Origin: Plakobranchus ocellatus
Lineage: Eukaryota; Mollusca; Gastropoda; Plakobranchidae
DNA: 20,391 nt
Direction of reading: 5' to 3'
Assembly: GCA_019648995.1 (NCBI GenBank)
Contig: BLXT01007498.1
Location: 1,369,625-1,390,015 of the forward strand
Positions 10,416-20,315 of this stretch are shown piece after piece. Numbering within the stretch: the stretch's first letter is position 1; each line of letters starts with the position of its first letter. Both the position numbers and the translations under genes were made by a program. The notes below the pieces were generated by a model. It was given only the letters and a program-made list of their open reading frames with translations, searched no databases and was not told where the DNA came from.

Positions 10416-10614
10416 TCAGTTTACTTTTTTGGTGATCATGTGGACATTGTACTGCAAGACAGTCAAAACTCCCCATAGAATAGCAGATAATAGGAAGATG
10501 ATCTGAACAGATCCAGCCAGAGAGAAGGTAAGCATCATGGCAGAACCTCTTGTATGATGGGCTACAAGCAAGAAGGTGACACAGCGAACAAACTCCATCA
10601 CAGAGCTATACTTC
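10416..10614 (-). CDS. AGMO: AGMO coding exon 11 (C-terminus and stop)
   Basis: The acceptor is AATTTTCCAG. It completes R381 and encodes residues 382-446 to TGA at 10418-10416. It contains M-E-F-V-R-C-V-T-F, equivalent to the METLRC region of vertebrates, and a final hydrophobic helix near 409-434. The last four residues are K-K-V-N, a dilysine (KKxx) type ER retrieval signal. The reading frame stays open further upstream, but the acceptor and family alignment set the border at 10614. Confidence 0.92.
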
Positions 10615-13600
10615 CTGGAAAATTCAAATGACCAAAAATGTATGATCCAGATTTGGTTTTTACACACAGTAGGTATGTACCCAATACCTACCTGATATCA
10701 TAAAACTATGTCTGAATGCATGTTTGCACTAGTGCATAGTCAAACTTTAATTCTCAAACTGCACTATATAGGGTATCTAAGCTCTACCAATCTAAAAGAA
10801 GGGCTGTTTTAAAAAAAAAAAAAAAAAGAAAGAAATTTTGATTGAAACTTCCCAAATTCTTTTTTCCACCTCAATCATCAAAGGGCAACTTGAATATTGA
10901 GGCAAATCACATGGCAACTTTAATATTGCTTTACTATTTACATGATCATGTCAAATCAGTTTCGATAAAGTTGTCTCACTTAAAAAAAAAAAAAAAGATT
11001 TTCTTCCTCTATAATCACTACCAAAGGTCACTTTTGTCTTACATGAAATGTAATTATGAAGTATTAGCACTTATATCGTTAAATTTTTGTTTTTGTTTTG
11101 TGGCTTACAAGAAGTGTATATTAAAAATGATTTAGCATGAACACACAAAAAACGGTGAAAACTGGTAAAACAAACATGTAGACATGACAAACATATAAAA
11201 AGAATGATTTCACAAACTTCAGAGGCCTCAAGCTCAGAATTAGACATAGATGAACAGAATACTTGATACCAGTTTTTCAAAACTCATACATCCCACAAAA
11301 AAATCTTTAAAAATAATATAACTTGTCATAATCTTCAATGTTTTGTCACAAAAGACAAACATTCAGAATCTATTTCTTTAAAAATACAGCTCAGGCATTG
11401 CGTTTGATCAAGATAACATGAAATTTATTGCACATTATGGATCGGATGGCTACATCAATTTCTCAAGTCTACCTTTATGTATATAAGGTCAGTTTACAAG
11501 CTTAAGTATTATTATTTTCTTATTACCTCAAATCTAGTGACTATTGCATTATACTAGCTACACAATAATTTCAACTATATGATATACATCACATTGTCTT
11601 CTGCAAACTTCTGAGAATACTAGATGACACGATTGTCAGTGTTGACATTTGGAGCTGGAAATCTTGGGCACAGTACATGCTGCCCAATTGATAATGAAAA
11701 TAAAATAAGTAGAGAAATTGAGAGTGGAACGACAGGACGATCACAGCATAGCTGAATCATGCTGACATGACAAAAAACAAACCAAAACAAGACCCTCCCA
11801 CTCTTTGTGCTCTGAATACACATTTATTTAGAAATTTTAAAAAAATTTTACCTGTGGTCAAAAAGAGCTCCAAATACTGTGAGAGAGTACACAAAGAACA
11901 GAACAATGCCCAGACCAGTGATGAATGCCAGCTCCTGTTGATTTAATTTATAAATAGAAATTCTGACAAATGTATATAATCTTCATAGAAAGCGTTAAGG
12001 TTGAAACATATCTGTGAAGTAATGAAATGTATAACTCTCAAACAGATATCTTTGCGAATTCAAACACACATTTCTCCTTTTGAAAGAACTAGAATATCAT
12101 GGCATGCCTTTCCATTTTTTATAATACAGAAAAGTCCTTTTTTTTATTGCATTCAACACTTTTCTACAGACTTCTTTAAAGGAAATCATTGTAAAGATTT
12201 TTCTTGTCTGCTTTAAAAAGTAAAAACAGATTGTTAAAGAAAGTTTTGTAAAAAAAAAAAAAAATTGAAGACAAAATTTTCAAGCCCTATGATGGGAAAA
12301 AAAAATCTATCACAACTACCTGTTGTTTTAAACCAAACTTATTTTCATCTGTCTTGTAAAATAAAAAGCCAATATCTCTATAATGAATCTTAAATCACAA
12401 GATAACATGATTTTTGTGTTGACATCAATCATTATTTTTTTTTATTTAGAGTGCATTTCGAGACAAAGTAAATATTCTAAATACTCATTTATCAAAATAC
12501 ATTTTTTCTCTAGCTTTTTATTCATCAATCTGGAATCAAACTTTCATGCTTTATGATACTACCTTTTTGTGAGGAGCAATTAAACTGCTAGCGACTATCA
12601 CCAATGCAAAATGGAGAATCACATAAGCATTTGCCCACAAGGGAAGATCTTTGTCATATTTGTAAACTGGCTCCTTCACCTGAAAATTGTAGAGGAAGAA
12701 GAAAAAAAAAAACAGAAGCGATTCTGTTATGTTTTTAGGAGAAACTGATGTGTTCACAGTATTTTTGAGAAATAGAATATACATTAAGTTTTATCTACAG
12801 AAGATTGCTGCCATTGTGTTTTCTACAGTAAATTACACATCGGTTTTGACTCTAAAACAATGATATACTTGAAAACATTATAAAACCATTACAATATCAA
12901 AACTATCATTGCCACATTTTGATTTATTTGTTCCTGACATTTATACATTGGCAACAGATAACTAAGTCAATAAGTATACACCAAAAAATTCTGAGGCATG
13001 GGGCAAGACTCCTTGAACAATAAACTCCATATCTGTAGTTTAATATTGGTCAGAGAATCCTACAAGAACAAATGATGCAATGACATTAGATTGGGTATAT
13101 GTCTAGGAGTATGGCAATAAATCATACCCTCGCCATAGTACACAAATCCAAATCTTGCTTCCTAAGAAAGAATTAGGATCTTCTATCATGTAACTTCATT
13201 ACTAGATGACACCAAGCAGCTGAACCATTTGGAAATAAACAAGTCATGTTACGTTTCACCCAACAAACCTCTGGCACTTCTTCAGGTAGACCAGTCCATG
13301 GTTTCCCAGGCCCCCAACCAGGGCCTTTGACCACAGCTGATAGCTTGTTTTCCAGACCCTTGTGTTCCTTAATCAGACCCAGAATGTACAGGTAGTGACA
13401 AGCCTGAAAGGTTAAGGAAAACCAAAAAAAAATTTTTAATTTAACTCAGTAATTGGTGTGCTGCGCTTTCTCTTGATTTTGAGGGAATATCTAAGACCTA
13501 TTATATAAATAATTCAATGACAATGAAACAAAGATAAATTGAACCAGAGACAGGGTGAAAACTTTGAAATATATAAAATGTAAAGAAGACATAAACAGTT

Positions 13601-16600
13601 GCCAACTAGAAATAATGTGACTTACAAAGTAAAATAATAGAAAATTGGCAACAAAATGTGTCACCATAATGATAGAATAGCATGAGTGTAAAAGAAAAAA
13701 GAGAGGGACAAAAAGCCTAGAAAGAAAAAAAAAAAGATGGAAATAAAAAAATGCAGGGAAGAATTTGTGCAGAGCCCTCAAGCAACATTAAAAAAAGATG
13801 CAATACATAATAATACATTCATGAGGCAGGTACCTTGGCATTTAGATGGATAGATCAGTGAATTGGTTTAAAATTAGATAGACATACGGCATATAGTCCA
13901 ACCACTTTTAAAACAGGCAGAGAGTCAGACAAACATAGCTTTTCGGCATATTTGTATGTAGGGTGCATACTAAAAAGGGACAAGGCTGAAAATTGATTAG
14001 ACCTACATGAGTAAATATCTACAAAGCGAAACGAGAGACTTACCTGACCATATAGAGGACTCCAAAACTGGTTTGGATGAACAAGGCCATAAATGACTTT
14101 GTCTCCTTCTGCTTGAAATGTGTCTGGTGCAAAAAAAAAAAGCAATAAAGGGGAAACCTCCAACATCAAACTCTAAGATAATGAATTTCTCACAGATTGA
14201 CTAAGCTCAAGTATTTGGCAATTTTAAGTAAACTTCATGATCCAAAGTACATTGACTGCAATTCTTAATCTTTGAAGGCAAAAAAATAAAAAAAAACAGT
14301 TGTTAACAGCTCTGCAAAAACATTTTTTTTCTGCATCTTTCTCTTGTCTCATACTCATAATTACTTGAATGTCACGTGATTGCTGTAAACAAGAGAAAAC
14401 GCCCTAGCATCCCCTTTTTCAGTAACAAAAAAAAATATATATATATATTTACAAAAAAGGAAGCCATATATATCTATTTTTTCAATTTAAAAGCTCTTAG
14501 GTAACAAGAGCAGAACTTACTGAACATTCTGTCCCAGATAATCAGTGTGCCAGCATAATTCTTGTCTATACAGTACGGGTTCCTGCCATGATGCACACGG
14601 TGATGGGATGGTGTGTTCAGCACATACTCAAGTGGACCAACCGTGTTTATACACTGTGGAAAAAAGAACAAGAAGTACAAATTTGATGCCGACTAATTCT
14701 CTCTCTTCAATTTAAATTATATTGATTACTCCTTTTTATTTCCACTCTCATCATACAAGTCTCTTCCTTTGTCCCACTGTATTTCTTCTGTATCATACGT
14801 TGTAAATATAAACTTGTAAATTTAGTTTTTATTTAAATTCAGGGACTGGACAAAGAATTAGAAGAATAGAAATGATGTAGGAAAAGCTAAGAAAATCAAA
14901 TAGAAAAAAAAAGTAAGAATCATCCATTTTTTTCTCTTCCACCACCTCATCCCTTCATAAGTAATCAATTCAAAGAGACAATGTTGAGTATTGAAAGTAC
15001 TTAATTGGATCCAATGTCTCTTTTAGGGATAGGAAAAGCTTTATAAATTAAAATCATTATCACAATATAACTGATATAAAATTTCATTACATTTATCTAG
15101 AAACACAAATAAAAAACAAAATGCAACATGGCTCAGATTTCTCTATTGCTCAAAATATACCAAATAAATGAACAAAGAGAAAAACCTATTATTTTGATTT
15201 TCATGTGTTGCATTGTAATGATGCATGGTGTTTCTGCAATTAAAATTTATGAATTAACTATTTTTGAGGCGTTTGAAATCTTTTGTTAAGAGAAAATTAA
15301 TACGAGTTCTTTCATTTGACAGGTACAACTAACCTCTGTGTGAATCCAGAACTGGTACAGCAAATTAAACTGTTGGTGAACATAAAATATCGGTGTTGGA
15401 ACTGCCAGAGCCATCAGGAAGTAAATAAACTAGAGAGAGTAAATGAATAATACTGATGATTTAAATAATATTGTGATAAATTAATAACAAATAATAATAA
15501 ATACAGCCTTTGACTTACAATATTTCATAATATAAAAAAATAGCGGTTAGGATGCTGATGAAGATGAAGATGATTGTGATGATGAGACGATCGCAGGGGT
15601 CATTATTGATCATCAATAGTTGGCTCTAAGAAGCCCATAACTGTTTCATGGTAATGTAATTATCCTTCATTAGTTTTAATTTAAGTAATAGGCCGACATC
15701 CAGAAAAAAAAATTCAAGATTTTATTTTTCTCCATTTTCCTACAATTTTCTTTTTTTTTTTTCCACAAAAAACCATGTGAATCAATGTAGGCATATTACA
15801 TAAAGGGTAATATTTTCCTTGATTCTATGATGCAAAAGAGGAGTATGTTGGTTACTTTGATATTGATTATACTTAGAATGAATGTCTTACGAATTGTTCA
15901 AATAGATCAGGTGATACTGTGTACTGGTACATATATATTGTTCTCAAAAAATAATTTAGTTTCTCCAGGATCATACTTTTTTTTTGTAATAGGTTACTTT
16001 GCAATAATAATTGTGATTGAATATAGCTTTTTTCCCCCAGAACATAACCTACCATGCTGTAATACTTTTGCATAGCTGACTGCCTGAGGGCTGTAGTCAG
16101 GTTGTAATCTTCTGAACTGTGATGTACTTGATGTGATGCCCAAACAATGTTGCTTTCTGAAATCAGGGAAAGGAGAGTAAAATCAGCTGGCAGGCCAAAT
16201 TTGAAAGACAAAAAAAAACCCAATCTTTTCAATTTAAGATTATTATAAGAAACAACGATCACTGTTTACATTATTGGAACTACTTTTCACAAAGAGACAG
16301 CTTAGAGGAATAATATTGCAGATCTGAAGGCAAGCTTTGTAGAGCTAGAGCTTAGAACATTCTTCAGGTTGATTTGATTTCAAAGTGCCTTGATAAGTTT
16401 ATAGACTGGGCTTTCTCTTACCTAAAAGTCATCATCAAAGTGTCACATATAGGGATATTAAAAAGAATAATCTATAAATAGTGACACTAAAAACAGTGCA
16501 AGCAAGAAACATGAAAAGAGATCGATATGTCTGCATCTTGCAAATCTTTCTCACCAATTATTTATAAAAGTTCAGTTGATTGATTACTCACACAGTCAGA

Positions 16601-18351
16601 TGTGCCAAATGTTTTAGCAGTAACATTAATGTGGGATTTATTTCATTTGAGAGTGTGGGAAGACGCTAGACCTATCCCTTTTTGTCCCTCACTTTTTTTT
16701 GTGAAGCAACTAACATGTTAATCTATGGTGTCATAATTTGAGTACACAGCTGTCAGCATTTTTGGCCCAACTCAATAGCACCACCTCGTTTATAATCAAG
16801 CATCATATAGCCTGTTTACATAACAATCACGTAAATTCAACCTTGCTGAACATAAACTTTGTCTAAGAATTGACGATACAAGTCTGGTGTGGGGAAGCAA
16901 AGGCCTATATAGTGCATCCGTTGATGCGTGGCTGCAAATATAGGTTTCAAAGGTTAAAAGTTATGGCAAACTGTCAAGGGTTATGCTTGCCTCGAAGTCA
17001 ATTGCTTTGTGCTCAAATTGCCCCTCAAATTCCTTATTTTAAATCATGACAAACATTGAGACCAATAAGGTGCATATTACTATACCATGGCTGATCCTAT
17101 GGAACCAGTAATACAGGAAGTCAGTAAGGAGAAAGGCGACGAACCACACCCATGGGCTATCCCAAGGCAGTTCAACCAAGCGCCAATTTGTGTAGATATA
17201 GGCATAGATCACAAGCTCAACAGGTCGGAACATTAATCTGAAAAAAATATTGTTGAGTCACCTTATCTGCTGTTTATCAAGTTTTCTTTCACTGAGTTCC
17301 CTATTCTATTTTGAGTCACCTTATCTGCTGTTTATCAAGTTTTCTTTCACTGAGTTCCCTATTCTGTAGTTTTAAAGGCTTTTCATTCTCATAAAAGGCA
17401 CTTATTTCTTCGTTTCTACTTTTTATGAAAACAGCATATAAATGCATTCATTCAATAACGAAATGGAGGGGAAAAAATCCCAGAAATAAAGGTCAAATAT
17501 TCTTCTTTCTTTTTGTTTTGAATAGAAAATGACTAAATATCTTCTACAAAATTTTTGTCTCATTAGCTACAGAAAATAACTTCGACTGTAAATTACTATG
17601 CAACTTTATAAAACTAAATCTAGTTAGCACTAAATCTTTGTGCCTTTTATTAAAAAATGGGCTCACTTAGAGTAAATTTAATCACATAAAACAGGACTTT
17701 CATTACAACTTACGAGTGTAAAGTGGAGAGCAGACCATGGCTGATGCTGTTCATGCCATCATTCACTCTAGGCAAGTCTTTCCCCTGAAGCTTCAACACA
17801 ACACATTCCAGGAAGATGAACAGCATGAAATATGGAACTGCCTGCAGGTGACAAAAGGCAAGAATTGAGAAATTTTATTCTATAAACTATACCTGGAGGA
17901 CAACAGGTGGCATGCATACCTGAAAACTGGATAGAAAATTGTAAAAAAAAATCAATCATGTTTAATGCACTCAAACAGTCAGAGAAATTTGTTCATTTAA
18001 ACTTGAAAGTAAAATATCATCAGCAACAATTAAAAAAAATTAATATATAGTAGGCCTATAATTTACTGCCCTTGAAAATGGTAATGGTGAAGATTAAGAT
18101 TAAAATGGGAATATGGCATCCACAGAGGCTTTACAATGCAGGTCTAATGTGAATTATAACTAGGCCTATGATTCTATCAATGATGTTCATGAAACAAACA
18201 AAGTTAGTGTAGTGATTACCGTACTAGCAAAACAAACCTCATCCACAAAGTTTGGCACTTCTTCCCAAGTTGAGTAGGAAGTCTCATTGGGCGTTACTGC
18301 GTAAAACATGGCACGCAGGGTTTGAAAAGGTGGACGCTCCATTGCTATCAT
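10416..18351 (-). CDS. AGMO: Alkylglycerol monooxygenase, complete 11-exon gene
   Basis: Joining exons 18351-18238, 17841-17714, 17237-17086, 16156-16053, 15429-15334, 14653-14521, 14123-14044, 13403-13269, 12679-12563, 11934-11852 and 10614-10416 gives 1341 nt, which is 446 residues plus TGA. The vertebrate enzyme is almost the same length. All ten introns (396 to 1237 nt) are GT-AG and the phases agree. The family cleaves the ether bond of 1-O-alkylglycerols and lyso-ether lipids to a fatty aldehyde and glycerol, using O2 and tetrahydrobiopterin, as a multi-pass ER membrane protein. Visible here are HRISHE (H127, H131, E132), HQVHH (H140, H143, H144) and HHRVHH (H216, H219, H220): the eight histidines and one glutamate essential in this family. 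Also present are WDSPW near 106-110, [13 protein letters not shown] and the [10 protein letters not shown] motif at 295-304. Hydrophobic stretches lie near 39-57, 110-126, 167-183, 328-349, 355-378 and 409-434. No frameshift or stop interrupts it. Family identification is very secure; splice sites were read by eye. Confidence 0.96.
10615..11851. other. AGMO intron 10, the longest
   Basis: A 1237-nt GT-AG intron. Contents are AT-rich with A-runs at about 10810-10826 and 10982-10996. I found no nested gene; short open frames are unconvincing. Confidence 0.7.
11852..11934 (-). CDS. AGMO: AGMO coding exon 10 (membrane segment)
   Basis: The acceptor is AAATCAACAG and the donor GTAAAA; phase 0 in, phase 2 out. 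It encodes residues 354-380: ELAFITGLG, then a hydrophobic run ending in TVFGALFDH. The G-x-L-x-D-x-R junction with exon 11 matches the vertebrate protein, which supports the joint. Confidence 0.9.
12563..12679 (-). CDS. AGMO: AGMO coding exon 9 (membrane segment)
   Basis: The acceptor is CAATTTTCAG and the donor GTAGTA; phase 0 on both sides. It encodes residues 315-353: [13 protein letters not shown] followed by a hydrophobic helix from [16 protein letters not shown] to SLIA. The sequence diverges from vertebrates, but position, length and hydropathy fit. Confidence 0.9.
13269..13403 (-). CDS. AGMO: AGMO coding exon 8 (GPGWGPGKP loop)
   Basis: The acceptor is CCTTTCAG and the donor GTTTGT; phase 0 on both sides. 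It encodes residues 270-314. The second half contains [20 protein letters not shown], a loop nearly invariant in AGMO and absent from most other fatty acid hydroxylases. This supports AGMO over a sterol desaturase or plant CER1-type enzyme. Confidence 0.95.
14044..14123 (-). CDS. AGMO: AGMO coding exon 7
   Basis: The acceptor is TTTGCACCAG and the donor GTAAGT. It completes N243 and encodes residues 244-269 ([16 protein letters not shown] and following). The family signature E-x-(D/E)-K-V-x-Y-G-L-x-H-P is present, just after the conserved W-D-R-M-F of exon 6. Confidence 0.93.
14521..14653 (-). CDS. AGMO: AGMO coding exon 6 (third histidine box)
   Basis: The acceptor is TTTTTCCACAG and the donor GTAAGT; phase 0 in, phase 1 out. 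It encodes residues 199-242: [18 protein letters not shown], then RVHHGRN and the [18 protein letters not shown] block. H216, H219 and H220 complete the eight-histidine set. This is the most conserved exon of the gene. Confidence 0.97.
15334..15429 (-). CDS. AGMO: AGMO coding exon 5 (membrane segment)
   Basis: The acceptor is CTCTCTCTAG and the donor GTTAGT; phase 0 on both sides. It encodes residues 167-198: a hydrophobic helix from [13 protein letters not shown] to FYV, then [13 protein letters not shown], a block highly conserved in AGMO. There is no gap relative to the vertebrate protein between the two histidine-box regions. Confidence 0.95.
16053..16156 (-). CDS. AGMO: AGMO coding exon 4 (second histidine box)
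   Basis: The acceptor is TGATTTCAG and the donor GTAGGT. Completes E132 and encodes residues 133-166, including [13 protein letters not shown] and TALRQS. H140, H143 and H144 are metal ligands. Frame stays open into the flanking introns, so uncorrected ORF calls over-extend on both sides; the family alignment fixes the borders. Confidence 0.95.
16157..17085. other. AGMO intron 3
   Basis: A 929-nt phase-1 intron between the two exons that share the E132 codon. It contains one AGGCCTA word at 16901-16907 and nothing else I can name. The other AGMO introns (396-680 nt) likewise show only AT-rich sequence and homopolymers, apart from intron 2 with its tandem duplication. Confidence 0.7.
17086..17237 (-). 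CDS. AGMO: AGMO coding exon 3 (first histidine box)
   Basis: The acceptor is TTTTTTTCAG and the donor GTATAG. It encodes residues 82-131 plus the first base of E132. It contains [23 protein letters not shown] and YYWFHRISH, which carries metal ligands H127 and H131. The exon-intron border splits the codon of the adjacent catalytic glutamate. A 58-bp tandem duplication begins 15 nt upstream of this exon. Confidence 0.95.
17253..17368. repeat. Perfect tandem duplication, 58-bp period, two copies
   Basis: Positions 17253-17307 recur exactly at 17311-17365 (55 identical bases), and the unit length including the three-base joint is 58. The copies sit in AGMO intron 2; the nearer copy ends 15 nt upstream of exon 3. 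Perfect identity implies a recent event. The duplicated segment covers the zone where the intron branch point should lie. Confidence 0.95.
17714..17841 (-). CDS. AGMO: AGMO coding exon 2 (first membrane segment)
   Basis: The acceptor is ...CACCTGCAG and the donor GTAAGT; phase 0 in, phase 2 out. It encodes residues 39-80 plus two bases of S81. It opens with the hydrophobic run [16 protein letters not shown], the likely first transmembrane helix, followed by the polar loop [20 protein letters not shown]. Confidence 0.9.
18238..18351 (-). CDS. AGMO: AGMO coding exon 1 (start codon)
   Basis: Encodes residues 1-38, from MIAMERPPF to EVPNFVDE, and ends in phase 0 at GAG followed by GTTTGT. The ATG at 18351 directly follows an in-frame TGA, so nothing longer is possible in this exon. 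A second in-frame ATG at 18342 would give a protein three residues shorter (MERPPF). The segment [10 protein letters not shown] and EVPNFV resembles the soluble N-terminus of vertebrate AGMO. Any non-coding 5' exon further right could not be placed. Confidence 0.88.
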
Positions 18352-19337
18352 TCACAATAATCACTTCTCCCTAGTTCTTGAAACAAATTTTTGTCAGTTT
18401 TAAATCTTTGCTCTCTGACAAATGCTTAAAATTTCCTTTTATGAACTGGGTTAAGAAATGTGAAGATATCAACAGCAGTTGTTGATCACTATCTCGCTTT
18501 TAAGAAGAAGACAAAAACCCTGTTGGCCATGAAGAAAGTAAAGAATCAAGCAATAAATAACAAATAAATAAAATAGCAAGCTCAAAAAATGTGAATGTGG
18601 ATTAAGTTTTCATTTCACACTTCTAAACCGTTGTCTTGAAGGTCAGACATGGCAAGAGAATATAAATACTTATTTTATATTTCTGTAGATAAATATGATA
18701 CGTTTTTGGCAAAGCTTTGCAATTGAAGGCACCACATTTTTATTTTGCTTTTTGTTTTTTAATTAGTCATTCAACTACCGACAATTTCAAAAACTGATAG
18801 TCACGGAGTCTTACTTTGACCTGTATCCTTTTCACGTTGGATCATACCTTCTTCAATTTATAACTTTTGCTGTTTACAAAAGATAAGTCTAAAATGCATT
18901 AAACATTAACCTATTAAAAAAAAAGAAAAAAAAAAAAGAAGAAAAAAGCTCATACCAAATCAATAAACATTTTCAAGATGGCTAACCCCTACATTAGTTT
19001 GCCTGACTTAGGTAACAACATTATTGCTGAAAGAGCAATCACTCACAGATTTTAAGCTAAGACCTTGGACCTCTGTTGTACTTCTAATCAGTAAGGATTA
19101 TGCAGTGAATTTTGTAAAATAGCACAGGAAAACAACATGCATGTATAATGTATGCGCAAAACACTCGGTTTTTTTTTGTACAATCAGGATCCAGCCAAAA
19201 ATTAATTCAAGAGCTTAAATACATTACAAAACCACTGAATAATAGATATATCATATAAATGAAACTAACTGCAGTCTCCTATTTCCCGATCAACCCATAT
19301 TATTCACATAATGCATAATTATTATAATGATATTACA

Positions 19338-19358
19338 GAGTCAAAGGGTCAGAGGTCA
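19338..19358 (+). promoter_or_regulatory. Nuclear-receptor half-site cluster with DR1
   Basis: GAGTCAAAGGGTCAGAGGTCA contains three half-site-like hexamers. GGGTCA-G-AGGTCA at 19346-19358 is a direct repeat with one-base spacing, the layout recognised by RXR heterodimers and HNF4. A weaker GAGTCA lies two bases upstream. It lies about 1 kb upstream of the AGMO start codon. A lipid-metabolism gene is a plausible target, but binding is inferred only. Confidence 0.35.
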
Positions 19359-20271
19359 ATACTCCACAAAGCAGAGAGAGGCTAGCATCCAGTAACACCG
19401 GTAAGATGGACATGGTAGAAGATAACTATGATTGTGTAAAGACAAAGTTTATATTGATAACGGACTAGTAATTCAGTAAGATTTAATAATGGTCATTTAA
19501 TTGTCCAGAAGATAAGGGTTGCTGTCCTGTGACCACACAAGGTTCAATGCAATATATTGCGAATACTGCTAGTGGGAAAAACGGTTGTCTTATTTTATGT
19601 TTGTGTGTATTGATTAATTGATTGATTCGTGGCTGGAGGGCTTTTCGTTATGTAATTAATTACAACTTTTTCTGTGCTGATGTATATTCTCAGATAAAAC
19701 AAAGACCAAAAGCGAGACAAAAAAGACGCTAAATCACACATGGCTAATCAACAGAAGGTTACAGACAAAAAAAAAAAAGAACACCCACACACACAGAGAT
19801 GAGACAAAAAAAAGAAGGTAAATTAAATCAAGGCCAATAAAAAGAAGGTTAGAGACACACACACACAGATAAAGAGGAGTAGGGAAATAACGGAAAAAGA
19901 TTATGAGGACATATTGCGAAAGAATGAACTTAGCAAAAAACAAAAAAACAAAAAAAAAAAAAAAAGAAAAATTTGAACTTCACATATAGAGTGGGAAACT
20001 AGACAAGTGAGAGTCCATATTTTTTTCCAATATTCATTCACAATTTCAATGATAAATCTACAAAGTGCATTTCGTGAGAATGAACATTTTCCTCGTGAAG
20101 TTTCTATCACCATGTAACAAATTTAATTAACTCTAGACTTCTGGTGATAAACTTTGAACAGAATTGAAAATGTAGGCTGGACATCTTAGGAAAACGTTGA
20201 AGTTCTTAGCAATCAGGCCTAAATAATTAAAGGGGGGAAATGGCGGAGGGAGATATTGAACGATGACTAGT

Positions 20272-20283
20272 TAGATAGATAGG

Positions 20284-20315
<32 letters not shown>
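20272..20315. repeat. GATA tetranucleotide microsatellite
   Basis: About ten TAGA/GATA units with one GGTA interruption near 20282. Flanked by GA-rich DNA to the window edge. Confidence 0.9.

Noticed and set aside
13491..13781. 96-codon hydrophobic minus-strand frame resembling a membrane protein
   Set aside because: It lies within AGMO intron 7; its phenylalanine/leucine content comes from A/T-rich low-complexity DNA.
15827..16262. Long open frames on both strands around AGMO exon 4
   Set aside because: The minus-strand frame is exon 4 read into both introns, and the plus-strand frame is its antisense shadow. Splice sites and family alignment limit coding to 16053-16156.
19734..20113. Two minus-strand frames with transmembrane-like sequence
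   Set aside because: They are translations of poly-A and CA tracts in AGMO upstream DNA and lack any recognisable motif.
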